Below, in pieces: positions 33,869 through 46,299 of a DNA stretch of 64,000 nt. Position numbers and translations under genes: made by a program. The notes beneath the pieces are model-generated. The model saw nothing but the letters and a program-made list of their open reading frames with translations, did not search any database and was not told the origin of the DNA. Source of the stretch: Artemisia argyi (taxonomy: Eukaryota > Streptophyta > Magnoliopsida > Asterales > Asteraceae); the NCBI GenBank assembly GCA_030686995.1, contig CM060704.1:110924542-110988541 (forward strand). The letters are read 5' to 3'. Numbering within the stretch: the stretch's first letter is position 1; each line of letters starts with the position of its first letter.

Positions 33869-36800
33869 ATGTGGGCTGCAGACCCAACATGAGGGGATAG
33901 AAGGATAACTTTCCAAAGTTATACCTTGAGTAGATTTAAATATAGTACTTATTGGTACCACCTAGTGGGGTGTTAATACCAACGTGAGTTGTCAAACTCC
34001 AATAGATCTATCAACTATATTCGCGTTCGATTGGATAAAACCTTCCAAACGATTAGATTCATGAATTTTGTTTATGTAGTGGTGGCAGTTAGTTTACTCA
34101 TGCAAACAACAAAAGAAAAAGACATGTATTCGGTTTTAAGTAAAGCATTTAGCATGTATCCCCCTTACAGGGTTTATAAAAGCATTTAATTTGAAAGTTT
34201 AAAAAGATGTAAGGCTATGAAGACTCACCAGGGTGTAGAGTAATCTAAGTAATGCAAATAGTGACTCGGGAACTATACCGCCTTACTCACGTATCCTAGT
34301 GTGTTGTTGTTGGTTTTGTATGTATCTCAAGCTTTTAGCTATCTTGTTTTATGTTTCTTAAGTTATTGTTTTTAGGTTTGTTAATGTTTTAGATATAACA
34401 TAACACCGTTCAGGCCATTGTAATTTAGAAGTATATGACTCCTCACATGAAGCGCCCTACTATTGTATTATGTTATCAACATAATACCGTTTGGGCCATC
34501 ATAATTCAGAAGTTAATACTCCTCACACAAAGCTCCCTATTATTGAGTTATGTTATTATTATGGTTTAGTTATAATCATATCACCGTTCGGGCCATCATA
34601 TCTAAGAAGTATATGCAATAATCGTTCGAGGAGTCAGGGCACTTTAATTCGTAAACCGAACAAACTCGTCAAAAACGAAATATCCACATAGTACTCCTCG
34701 TATGAAGCTCCCTAGTATTGTGTTATGCTTATAACTTTATATAGATTTTATACTTATATGATATTTTTACTTTTTACCCTTATAGTTTATATATTTACGT
34801 TTTCTACCCTAAGTTTTATATTACTTATATATTTATACTAATAACTATCTATACTAGACACAACTAGTCCCTAGACTTCTATATTAACCTAAGACTCCTA
34901 ATTTTTCTATATTTACCATTTTAGACCTTTAACTTTATACTATTTACGTTTTTAGTCCTTTTAGTTTATACTTATGTTATTATCTATCCAAGGGTTTTAA
35001 TATTATGCAAAACTAATCCTTACTACTTATAACTTCTAGGAAAGTTCAAAAACAGTCCCCAGATTTTATAATTTCAGGAATTTACGATATATACCCCTAT
35101 GCATGTAAACTTTTGCAAAACTAGTCCTAATATGCATGTAACTTGTATTTTATCCAGTATTTAAGTTTTCTAGCCTATGTTTTACTTATTTTAAGTTATT
35201 TAAGTTATATTTAACTAGTGTATGACCTAATCTAACTATTTATAGCATGCATGCAAGTATATGACTCGATCTAGGGTTTTAAAACGTAAACTAGCAAGTA
35301 GAATGGTTCTAGGCTCATGCAAGGTTATCTACGCTATCTAAATCTATCCTAAGACTATATTAAAGCTATATTAACTAAAAGTAAGACTTACTTGGCTAGG
35401 GGGTTTACGTGGGTTAGAACTAGGGCTAGGGTTTTCTAGGGTTTCCTATACCTCGTACGACTTCAATCCACAACACAACTCAACAAAAGGCCTAGCTACT
35501 CGTTCCTAACAGATCCTAAGGGCTTAGTAATATAGAAATATAAGGTAGAGAGGAGGGGGAAAGGTTTGGAGAAGAAATGAGGGCTGGGGGGGGGTATTTA
35601 TAGTCGTGATAGAGGTGGTTTTGGAGAAACGGCCTCATAGGTGTCGTGCATGGAGAGGGCTGAGCAAGCAGAGCTAGGGGAGGTTGTGGCAAGTCTAGTG
35701 ATGACAAGGAAGGGCTAGGGTGGTAGCTAGGGGGCTGGGTAGGCCGGTTGTGGTGGGAAATGGCCGTGGGAGGCGGTTAGGAAGAAAGGGTGACAAGGTG
35801 GTGACAAGTAGCTTACACACCTCCTTGCTTGGGTGCTTAGAGGTGCTTGTAAGCTGCTTGGTGGGTTTAAGGGTGGTTTAGGGTGATTAGGGGTGGTTTA
35901 GTGGTGGATTAGGGAAGGTTTAGGGTGGATTAGTAGTGATTAGTGGTGGATTAGCCAAGTAGGTGATGCACCTACTTGTGTATGTGCTTAGAGGTGTTAG
36001 GGTGGGTGCTTGGGTATGACTAAGGTGTTAGGGTGCTAGGTTGAGGTGCTTAAGGTGCTTATGTTTAGGTTTTACTAAGTTTTAGCTAAGTTTAGACCTA
36101 GTTTCTACTTACTATGTGTTTTAACGTTTTACCTAGGGTTTAGTGCCTAATCTAAGTTCCTAAGTGTATCTAATGATTAATCCTAAGACCTAAAGGGTTT
36201 ATACTAAGTGTGGGTAACCTATGGAGGAGTTTTGGGAAGGTTTGACCTAGTTTTATAACCTAAATGACCTAAGTGAGAGATTAGGGTTTATCCTATGGTT
36301 TTGTGCCTAAGTTAGTGTCCTAAGGGTATCTAATAACTATTCCTAAGTTCTAAAGGCTTATACTAAGTGATAGTGACCTAAGGGGAAGTTTTGGGTGGGT
36401 TTATACCTAATTCTAATTATCTATGACCTAGTTATGGTTTAGGGCTTAGGGGGTTTATATCTAAGTTCTAAGGGTTCTATTCTATAATCTAATAGTCCTA
36501 ATATATCTAATATACCTAAAGATACTCTTACTTAAGCCTTGAACACATTCTTACTAGTTTAACTAAGCATATAGGTTTAGATAAGCACATAATCCTACTT
36601 AAGTTTTAGTTTAGGGTTTATTAGGGTTTTGTGTTATGTTTAGTGTTTTAGATTGGTGTATTACTTATTATGGTGTTGTTATGAGTTTATGCTTGACATA
36701 CCTAGGGTTTATAGGATGTGAGTGTTGAGTTATTTGGCTTGTGTAGATACGTGAGCAGGTCTAGTGAGTCATGCAAGTAATTATGTATATAAAAAGCAAA

Positions 36801-38092
36801 AATTTACCTGTGAAATACCTACTATAGGTATTTGTAATGGAAATGATAGTAATGGGTGTTTGTGGGTTGTTATAGTCTTACCCCCTTAGAGAAAATCTCG
36901 TCCCGAGATTTTGATGATTATAGGAGTAGGAGAAAGAATAAGTCGAGAAAGTAGAGAGAAGAAGAGGATTGTCGAGGAAAATGATGTGAAAAGGAAGAAG
37001 ATTTTGCACAAGCGGAGTAAGAATTGCTTGTACAGATACCAGATACTTAGGTTTTTATATCTCATTATTTGCAAATAAAGGCGTCCCAATATTTGAAAAC
37101 AAGAGCATATAAACTCTTAACCTATTTGACTTATAACTTTCTCATTAAAATGTAGGAACATCCTAGTTCATTTTAAGAGGATAGTCATTATAAATCATCC
37201 TTAAGTAGTATCGGTGGAAAATGAAGAGAGTTTTACCATATTTAAGGATATATGGTAAGGAAATTTTTAGAATCATGTTTCAACTGATAGTGGTTATATT
37301 AGAGAAGACAAGTTCTAGAAGCGGTAGAGGAATATTCTAGTCAAGTAGAGACAAGTTCTAGTCATTATAGAGACAAGTTCTAGTCATGATAGAGACTAGT
37401 TCTAGTCATGGTAGGGACAAGTTCTAAGGTTCTCCGGTTTAGCAACTTGTCACATGGTAGATTCCCATGTTAAGACTAGAATGACGGACGTAGAAGATCA
37501 CATTTTTACCATTTCTTGCAAAGCGAGATTTAATATCATAGTCGGACGTAATGAGGATTACAGTTCGATGTAGATATTCTTACAAGTTCTAACTAATAGA
37601 AACTTGCGTTATGACGAGAAATGCAAGTTCTAACTAATAGAGCATTGCAGGATGAGGTAGGGAGAGAATGTAGAGAGAAGAAAATAGAGTATAAAATGAC
37701 GGAGAGTTAAAAATGAAGGGAAATGGAGTGAAGGATTTATGGGAGTGGAGTGGAGTGAAAAAGGAAAAAGGATGAATGGGTATAGTAGGGGAAATGGAAA
37801 TGGAAAAAAAAAGTTTGGAGTGGGTTGAGTGGGGAAAAATTGTAGGAGTGGGGAAAATGGAAAAGTATGGTTCTAATTTGTAGAGTGGGGAAAAAAAACG
37901 GGAAAATGGGGTTTTAAATGGAAGAGTGGGAAGAAGTGAGAGGAAAATATTTAAACGGTAGAAGGAGAGGAATGAAATGATGATATTAAACGGAAGAGTA
38001 AGAGTATAGGATACCTGAAGGAGAATATCCTATCGGAGTTTTAGATGTACTAGATATCTTTCCCAGAGTTTTGTTTTCCCCCTAAGGTTCTT

Positions 38093-38374
38093 CTAACTAA
38101 TCCTAATTTCTAAGGGTGAGGTGTTTGGTTCCATTGAGGTAGAGGGTTCTAACGAGGGATTAGGTTTAAGTGTTTTCTTTCCTAAGGGTTGACTAGGTAT
38201 ATCCTTATTTTTAGGTGTTGTTTGAGGTTTTCTTTTTTGTTTTAGGTTGTCTATTATTACCATTATTACTATTATTATGAGTATCATTATTCCTAAGGAT
38301 TTGAAACCAGCTAAGGCACTATCCATAGTGTCTCCTAAGTGAAATTTCCTAATGGGTATTCTAAAAATTGTCAA
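38093..38374 (-). CDS. Small ORF with one membrane segment, unknown
   Basis: 93 residues on the minus strand, downstream of the previous ORF. A hydrophobic stretch (LGIMILIIIVIMVII) is followed by a basic, Pro/Ser-rich tail. It may be chance in AT-rich DNA. The single membrane span in a retroelement without pol is the only reason to list it. Confidence 0.25.
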   Translation of the reverse strand: MTIFRIPIRKFHLGDTMDSALAGFKSLGIMILIIIVIMVIIDNLKQKRKPQTTPKNKDIPSQPLGKKTLKPNPSLEPSTSMEPNTSPLEIRIS

Positions 38375-39369
38375 GTCCTAAGGTATAATCTAAAATCCTC
38401 AAGTGTATAAGTATGGTTATCATAAGGGCTAGGTATGGGTAATCTATGACCTAAATCTACTTATTCCTATGGGGTAAGTGTGTCTATCCTAAACTAAGGT
38501 TCTAAAGGCTTGGGGTGAGGGTTATCTAATCCTAGGTTTTTCCTAATCTATATTCTAATCCTAAAGTCTTATCCTAGGTCTATTGGGGTAGGGGTTTTTG
38601 GTTTCTAATCCTAATGTTCTAAGGTTTTCTAATCCTAAGGTGTTCTAATCCTAATGGTATTTCTAATCCTAAGGTTTTCTAATCCTAATGGTCTAAGTCC
38701 TAATGGTCTAAATCCTAATGGTCTATCTAACCTCAAGTATGGAAATCCTAACTAAGGTTTTGGGGTTTACTAAAGGGATTTGGGGAAAACTAGCTCGGGT
38801 ATCATAGTAATCTAAGAGGAATATGCTTATATATGAGAATCATATATTTGCATATGAGATAGTTAGGGGTAGATCTCTAACTAGAACGAAGATAGCTTAA
38901 GAAAGCCATGGAAAGGAGTGAAGGTTTAGAGATCAGAGGAGAAAGAATTCAGATCTCTATGGTGAAGAATGAGGATTCTCACCATCGGTAAAAGGGAAAA
39001 AGAGTTGAAAAGGGTTAGAGTAAGAGAAATTTAAAACAGTTTAGAGATTCTATTTACCTAAGACATCGTGGTAGGTTAGTGGTAAGGGTTAAGGGTAAGG
39101 GTTAAGGGTAAGGGTTAAGGGTTTTTCCTAAGGTGAAGGGTAATCCTAAGTCAAGTTATCTAATCTATCCTAATTGAGGGGTACCAGGTAGTTTTTAAAT
39201 CCTAACTTATTTTATTTATTTCCTATTTTACTTATCCTAAAGGCTCTAACTATTCTAAGGCATGTCTCCTAGGGTTATTTATTTACCTAAGTTTTCTAAA
39301 GTTTCCTAATTACCTAATTCCATGTGTTAGTGTTTTCTAAGTTTTCCTCGTCATTATCTATTATCTTTT

Positions 39370-40011
39370 CTAAAGTGCAAATCCTAAAGCGGCAAAAGCT
39401 ATTTTATGGTGATGTTTCATTTGGTTTTTCTGTATTTTAGATATTTTGAAACGGTTTTCTTGTAAATTCTCTCGTAACTTACTATAGTCAGGTTGATTAT
39501 CTAAGTTATTATTATTACGACCTTTTTCTATCTTCTCAAGGAGATCAAGAAAAATTTCATCTAAGTTATTTAAAATCTCCTCTAATTGGTTTTCCTCATC
39601 TTCTAGAGTCAACCTAGAGGGTTTTTCTCCAATTTCATCTTTCCAAGATGGAATGGGAGGGTTTATTATGTAAGGTATAGGGTTTAAGGTATAGGGTTGC
39701 CTAAAGTCAAATCTAGGGGTATAGGTGGGGATAGGGTGTTTAGGTATGTATGGTTCTCTCGGGAGAAAGAAACCATGGGGTTCTGTTTTGTGGGTAGGGA
39801 AAAGTGGATGTATAATAGGGTTTAGGGGAGGTAGGGGTGTTGTCTTAGCATAGAAATCTCTTATGTGTTTTAAATTAGGGTTATCTAGGCTATTCCTAGA
39901 GTCTTCTAAGTTATAGGGTTTAGGGAAGTAATCTAGTACATTCGGAGAGGAAAGATCATTCTCCGGATGTGGACTAGATGAGATAGGGGTAGAGTAGACG
40001 GGAGTAGTCAT
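39370..40011 (-). CDS. Leader-proximal ORF of the gypsy element, unknown product
   Basis: First long frame after the primer site on the minus strand. The upstream in-frame ATG at 40050 is possible, but MTTPVYSTPISSSPHP at 40011 looks the more natural start. About 213 residues: Pro/Tyr-rich first half (PIHPLFPTHK, PRFDFRQPY), then an acidic helical part (EEILNNLDEIFLDLLEKIEK). No zinc knuckle or capsid motif is visible. It may be a gag remnant or an element-specific protein. I do not recognise it. Confidence 0.5.
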   Translation of the reverse strand: MTTPVYSTPISSSPHPENDLSSPNVLDYFPKPYNLEDSRNSLDNPNLKHIRDFYAKTTPLPPLNPIIHPLFPTHKTEPHGFFLPREPYIPKHPIPTYTPRFDFRQPYTLNPIPYIINPPIPSWKDEIGEKPSRLTLEDEENQLEEILNNLDEIFLDLLEKIEKGRNNNNLDNQPDYSKLRENLQENRFKISKIQKNQMKHHHKIAFAALGFAL

Positions 40012-40177
40012 AACTATATAATAAAGAAAATACTGTAAATCATTTAGCAATTAAGCAGACAATAATTATACTTACCTTAGCACATATGGTTATAGAGGAT
40101 GGCAGAGGTACTGAAGACTTCCTCGGGTTTAGGAAAAATTGTTGTAGTTTAGATTTTGACCTTGTTCTCTACAACTG

Positions 40178-40194
40178 AAGCTCTGATGCCAATC
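40178..40194 (-). other. tRNA-Met-type primer binding site of gypsy element
   Basis: On the minus strand the LTR end (GTTACA) is followed by GATTGGCATCAGAGC, close to the plant initiator-tRNA primer site TGGTATCAGAGC. This fixes the element's orientation. Confidence 0.8.
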
Positions 40195-40347
40195 TGTAAC
40201 ACCCCCATTTTTCACTGATTGCAGCGGATAAAGTGTTTGGGGTATTACTTCATAGAATCACAGATACAGTAATAGAAAACGACTCGAAAAGCGACATTTT
40301 GAAAAATTAGTTATCATTCATAATTATCAGAGTTTTAATTATAAAAG

Positions 40348-40761
40348 CAATGTTGCAAAAAAAGGTCTACAAGGCCGATTAATCGCCGCCTAGGCGCTAC
40401 AGGGCCACCAACCTTGCCGATTTATGTAACTGGGTTAAACAAATAGGTCAACTATGGTCAACGGTGATTCACAGTGGTCAATGAAGAACCTGCAAATCTT
40501 GCCGGAAGTACCCAAAACTCACCAGAAACTTAATTTGAACACTTATAGTAACTGTTTAACTCCATTTCAAGTTGTTTTTTAGAAAAAAAATCTTGATGAA
40601 AATACCTAAAACTAGCCGGAAATACACAAAACTTGCTGGAAATACCCAAAATTTGCTAGAAATGACAATCCGATTAATCACTGATTAATCCCGCCTAGAC
40701 CGATTACAAGCTACAAGGTGGTCGACCGCCTCACTACCGATTCACGATTTTTGCAACCTTG
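40348..40761. mobile_element. hAT MITE with 8-bp duplication
   Basis: Termini CAATGTTGCAAAAA and TTTTTGCAACCTTG are inverted. The 8-bp target duplication TATAAAAG is perfect (40340-40347 and 40762-40769). The left LTR (about 23910) has the empty site. The interior contains CCGATTAATC and GCCTAGGCG words. 414 bp, non-coding. Confidence 0.93.
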
Positions 40762-43158
40762 TATAAAAGATATACTTTTATTTTGTTGAGGTCCCAAAAA
40801 TCTAAGAGTTAGGTTGGTGGTGTTTGAATGATAACCATGAGAAGTCTTCCGAGTTCAGTACCTCCTTCCGCCACAGGTCCATAGAAGTAATTAACCTAGA
40901 ATACATGCTTAAAAAGTCAACACTAGGTGTTGAGTGAGAATCATAGGTTTAGGGGTTAGTGAATACAAGTTCCCTGGGTTCAGTTGTTACATCCATCTGG
41001 GAAAATGCAAGTTTTTGTGATAATTGTGATGCATGCACAATTATCAAGAGTTTAGTAGGTTGCACTAAGCTCATGAATCACACCTTAACGATCCGGGTCA
41101 TATGGGTTGCAGACCCAACATGAGGGGATAGAAGGATAACTTGCCAAAGTTATACCTTGGGTGGATTTAAATATAGTACTTATTGGTACCACCTAGTGGG
41201 GTGTTAATACCAACGGGAGTTGTCAAACTTCAATAGATCTATCAACTATATTCGCGTTCGATTGGATAAAACCTTCCAAACGATTAGATTCATGAATTTT
41301 GTTTATGTAGTGGTGGCAGTTAGTTTACTTGTGCAAACAACCAAAGAAAAAGACTTTTATTCGGTTTTAAGTAAAGCATTTAGCATGTATCCCCCTTACA
41401 GGGTTTATAAAAGCATTTAGTTTGAAAGTTTAAAAAGATGTAAGGCTATGAAGACTCACCTGGGTGTAGAGTAATCTAAGTAATGCAAATAGTGACCCGG
41501 GAACTAGACCGCCTTACTCACGTGTCCTAGTGTGTTGTTGTTGGTTTTGTATGTATGTCAAGCTTTTAGTTATCATGTTTTATGTTTCTTAAGTTATTGT
41601 TTTTAGGTTTGTTAATGTTTTAGATATAATGATTTTATGCAAGTTTAGAGGTTAATTGTTCCGAAGAAATACCGGTGAAAGTATTTTCCCGGGTCGTGTC
41701 CCAATGAAGTGTGAATTGAATTCGTGGTTCAGTTCGTGATTTGTGAAGTGAAAAGTGAGATATAATAGTGATTTTGTGAAATTAAAAGTACGAATATCAA
41801 ACATAAACTAAAAGGCAACAATCAAGCATATAAAATGATCTAAAATATATATATGAGAAAGGTGTTTGCTAAGTGACGTGAAAAGTTCATTAAGTGTGGA
41901 ATAAGGTTTGACGACGAATTATATTCCTTAGACAAGAGTATTTTCTCACAACGTTGGTTTATTTTGAAAATAATCCTTTAAAAAGAAAATAATTGCTAAA
42001 TGTGTAATTTGATTATTCTCCGGATTTTGCCCTTCAAATAATAAAATTACAAATCTAAATAATCTCACTAATTATTGATCACAATCCCTTTTTATTAATC
42101 CACACTTAAATCACAAATCCATATCACTTAACAAACACTAATAAGCTACTTGCTACGCATACCAATCAAACTAATAAAAACAAATACTCCAACAAACATG
42201 ATTATATTAATAAACTAATGATATAAAATTGAAAAGGAATAGAAATAGAACCCGATATAACGTGACGAGAATAATAAACCACCCGATTTTATAAACTTGA
42301 CAAATTATAAAGTTTATTTTTTTAATAGTTTTAATATCACCAAGTAGTAAATAAAGTTTTTGACTTTAATAACTAATTAGCTTTATAAAAACTAGAAAAG
42401 CTATAAGCTTTATTAATAAGTAAGCTTATAAAACCCTTAAGCTCCTCGCCTTACGTAGAGAATGATGAGAAACTAAGAAAGATCACAACTTTATACAACA
42501 TTAGTTCAATTAAGCTCTTGAATAAACTAGATCTAGATTCAATAAGCTATAGAAAAGCTAATCAAATCTAGACAAACTAGTGATAGAACCAAAAAGCTAG
42601 AAAGCTAGTAGATCTATACTAGTTATAAATCAAACAAAAATAAAAAGTTAGATTGATTAGAAGAAAATAAGAGATAAACTAAGGAGATGAAAAGTATTAA
42701 GCTAATTTGATTTATTTAAAAAAAAAAAAAAAACTTTTAAAATAAAAAAAGATTAAGAGAATATAAGCTAAAATTTATTAGATCTAATAATCTAAAGAAG
42801 TTATGAAAAGAGATTAAGAAAAAAAAATGCTTATTGAATAATCTAATCTAATAAGCTATAAAAAGCTATTAAGCTAAAAGAGATTTTTAGATGAGATAAA
42901 AATAGAAGAGAAGAGATGAGAAAAAGAAATAAACTAGATAACCTCCATAATCTTCATTAATAAACTAGAAAAAAGTATTAATACAATGAGCACTTAAAAA
43001 AGCTATTAAAAAAATAAAGCTATTACAATACAACTTAAAAAAAACTACTCTATAAAAAACTACTATTATTAAAAACTACTACTACTACTAAAAAGTAAAA
43101 AAAATGTGTGTGTGAATGATGTAAGGAAAAAGCTGATCAATGAATGCTCCAATCATTG

Positions 43159-43171
43159 GTATTTATAGCCC
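43159..43171 (-). promoter_or_regulatory. TATA box of solo LTR
   Basis: GGCTATAAATACC on the minus strand. The sequence beyond (about 43140 leftwards) would be R/U5. The upstream U3 has been separated from it by the MULE insertions. Confidence 0.6.
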
Positions 43172-43235
43172 TTCTCTATTGGATCTCGAACCTTCTTTTT
43201 GTTAACAAAATGAGTCTTTGTTTAATGAATCTAGG

Positions 43236-43330
43236 GGTTGCCCTATAAGAACGGGGTCTATACAAATTCTGCAAACCCTCCCTATACATTAGGGAGGTAC
43301 TTTTCTGCAGCTTTTTGCAGTTTTGTGTGT

Positions 43331-43371
<41 letters not shown>

Positions 43372-44931
43372 CACATCTTTTAAGTCTTTTTCTTTTTTTA
43401 CAAGTGTTTTAATAATTTTCTGAAGTCTTTTTTTTTCACAAAGTATTTTAATGTTTTAATTATTTTTTGAAGTCTTTTGTCCAAATGTGCAGATTTCACC
43501 AAGTCCAACCAAAGTCCAACTCCAAGTCCAACCAAAGACCAAAGTGCAGCAATCACAAAGTGCAGATTCATGTTTAGGCAGTCACACAAGTCCAACCAAA
43601 GTGCACTTCACACAAACAACACAAAGTAAACACAAGAAATATTCGTCATCGCCTTATCGGCTCAGATTTTTAGTAAGGCTCGGATAATGAAGGTTGCAAA
43701 GTGATAAAAATATCACTTTGCCATGCCATTTGGTTTTAAAAACCATTCGTCATCGCCTTAGTTACAAAGTGATAGTTACACAAACCTGTAAACAGCATAA
43801 GTAGCCTCACAAGTACTAGCCTGTACCAGCATCACATGTATAAACAGCAAGATTCTTGCTTTTGCAGCCCTGTACCAGCATCACATGTTACACTATAAAC
43901 ACAACTGCCCACAAGGGTTGTTATACAAGAACGGGGGCTATTTCGTTATGGACTTAAGGCTCGGATAATGAAGGCTGCAAAGTGATAAAAATATCACTTT
44001 GCCATGCCAATCGGTTTTAAAAACCATTCGTCATCGCCTTTGTTACAAAGTGCAGATTCACACAAAATTTATCATGTCCAAGTGCAGATAGCCCCCGTTA
44101 AGATAAAAAAGTAGCCCCCGTCCTTATAAAGCACATGTTACATAACCTCAACAGCATCCACAAGCCTGTAAAAAAACTCACAAGCCTGTAAACAACAAGA
44201 TTCTCACAACAAAAGCCTGTAAACAGCAAGATTCTCACTTGCTTTTGCAGCTTTCCTCAAGCAACCCTCAAATCACCAAGAAAAGTAGTATCAGAAGCAT
44301 GTGAAAAACTCACAAGCTCAACAGTAACAATCAGCTTTGCTCCAATATAAACAAAGCTCAGATTATCACAACAAAAGGCAGAGCATCACAACAAAAGCTC
44401 AACAAGTAACAACAAGGATTGTGGCAGAGTATCACAACAAAAGGCAAGAGCATCACAACAAGGGTTGGGCCAGAGCATCACAACAAGTAACACCAACAAA
44501 AGCTTAGATTATCACAACAAAAGGCAGAGCATCACAACAAAAGCTCAACAAGTAACAAGTAACAACAAGGATTGGGGCAGAGTATCACAAGGGTTGGGCC
44601 AGAGCATCACAACAAGTAACACAAAATGTCTAGGTCACGATTTTCCACAAATGAGGTAACAATAAGTTTTACGCTTTTACATTAGGCTCAGATTATATGG
44701 CTGCAACTTCAAATGTTGCAAAATCAAGTTTCTATTGCCATCCATTTGGAAATGCCACGCCAATATCAATTTTTTTAAAAAATCATCATTGCCTTAAATA
44801 TGCTTAAAACTAGAGCCTGTGGACTGGGGGTAGGCCAGAGCAGGTATTCATACCACTCAAAGGTGGCAGATCAAGGTGTTAACCTACCCACATCCACAGG
44901 TTAACCACCACCATAGACCCCGTTCTTATAG
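43236..44931. mobile_element. Non-autonomous MULE-like element M1
   Basis: Inverted ends GCCCTATAAGAACGGGGTCT (left) and AGACCCCGTTCTTATAGGC (right). The interior is non-coding: a T run (43331-43371), a unit of about 90 bp present twice (43665-43765 and 43950-44045; CGGATAATGAAGG...ATATCACTTTGCCATGCCA) with a weaker third copy at 44685-44800, and repeats of AGCATCACAACAAAAGCTCA (44358-44620). A further pair of related ends lies within it (about 43925-43945 and 44092-44132). No target duplication was identified. Confidence 0.6.
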
Positions 44932-45057
44932 GCATATAAGTAGTATCATAATAAGCAGTTTTTTTTATAAAAGTACACCTAAAAGGCATAACCTCCATAT
45001 TGGCATGGCATGATATATAAAGACGGGGGCTACTTTTTTATTCTAACGGGGGCTTGC

Positions 45058-45220
45058 ATATTTGACTACTAGACATAAGAACACAGAACCACCACCACAG
45101 AACCACCACCACATAAGAACACAGAACCACCAACACAGAACCACCACCACATAAGAACACAGAACTACCAACACAGAACCACCACCACATAAGAACACGG
45201 AACCACCACCACATAAGATT
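45058..45220. repeat. ACCACCACATAAGAACACAG tandem repeat
   Basis: A degenerate unit of about 20-40 bp (AGAACCACCACCACATAAGA and variants) is repeated several times just inside the left end of M2. The Val/Trp/Gly-rich minus-strand frames over it are artefacts. Confidence 0.8.
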
Positions 45221-45640
45221 TTTATCAATTAACACACGGATCTAACAAAACAATCACAGAAACATCACGTACATATTCCAACCTTGAAAACCCCCAAACT
45301 AATTTTACGAAACCCTAATTTATAAAATTAGGGTTTCTTTGAAAAAATCAAAATTTTTATCAATTAACACACGGATCTAACAAAACAATCACAAAAACAT
45401 CACGTACATATTCCAACCTTGAAAACCCCCCAAACTAATTTTACGAAACCCTAATTTATAAAATTAGGGTTTCTTTGAAAAAATCAAAATTTTTATCAAA
45501 TAACACACGGATCTAACAAAACAATCACAGAAACATCACGTACATATTCCAACCTTGAAAACCCCCAAACTAATTTTACGAAACCCTAATTTATAAAATT
45601 AGGGTTTCTTTGAAAGAATCAAGATTTTTATCAATTAACG
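45221..45640. repeat. Three tandem copies of a ~135-bp unit
   Basis: Each copy holds ACACACGGATCTAACAAAAC, CACGTACATATTCCAACCTT and TTTATAAAATTAGGGTTTCT, starting near 45221, 45354 and 45491, with very few differences. It lies between the left end of M2 and the transposase gene, in the likely promoter or 5'-UTR region. Confidence 0.9.
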
Positions 45641-46299
45641 TACCAATCAATTAACACACGGATCTAACATCACCACACAGAACCATCTACCCAACAACAT
45701 CACCACACAGAACCATCTACCCAACAACATCACCACACACTCACAAACTCTCTCTCAAATCACAGAAACATCACATAAATATTTGGGTTGCCAAATATTG
45801 ATTTTAGATCTAAAATTCGTTTTTAGATCTAAAAATAGAGAGAGAAACGAGAGCAAATAGAGAGAGAGAGAGTTTGTGAGTGTGTGGAGTGTGTGTGAGA
45901 GGGTGGGTAGTATACGCGTGGGTGTGGAGTGTGTGTGAGACAGCTGTCCACAACACACACGGTGTTATTTATTTATTTTTTTTTTTAAATTTGTATTTGT
46001 ATTAAGTTTTGTAATAAAAAGTAATAAAAGTAATATTTTTGTAAATAAAAGTAATATATGTAAAAAATGTAAAAGTGTAATATATGTAAAAAGTAATATA
46101 TTTGTATTTGTATTTGTATTAAGTTTTGTAATAAAAAGTAATATATATGTAAAAGTGTAAAAAAACAAGTTTAATAAAAGTTATAAAAATGTAAAAAATG
46201 TAAACGTTAAATAAAAGTTATAAAAATGTAAAAGAATTTTGTTATAAAAATGTAAAAGTTGTAATAAAAACTAAAACAAAAGTATTAGTAAAAAATGTT

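Larger units (their letters stand above)
23768..36874 (-). repeat. Left (3') LTR of outer gypsy element
   Basis: The LTR proper is 23768-24255 joined to 33869-36874; the gap is the Copia insertion. On the minus strand it starts TATAACAACCCAC (TA in place of the usual TG in both LTRs) and ends TGTTACA. A TATA box (CTATAAATA on minus, 35595-35603) places the promoter about 1.27 kb into the LTR. The Pro-rich minus-strand frame 35516-35707 lies just past the start site and is also present in the right LTR (52500-52712), but it has no known domain. Confidence 0.85.
36875..40194 (-). other. Internal region of the non-autonomous gypsy element
   Basis: Read on the minus strand, it runs from the primer site at 40194 to the purine tract at 36875. 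Long stretches are simple: CTAATCCTAAGG-type repeats (about 38540-38760), GGGTAAGGGTTAA repeats (39080-39125) and a purine-only-like plus strand at 37640-38000. Two open frames on the minus strand are listed separately. No pol domain was found in any frame. Confidence 0.7.

Noticed and set aside
39080..39125. Telomere-like GGGTTAAGGGTAA repeats
   Set aside because: The unit is not the plant telomere repeat TTTAGGG, the tract is under 50 bp and it lies inside a gypsy interior full of similar simple words.
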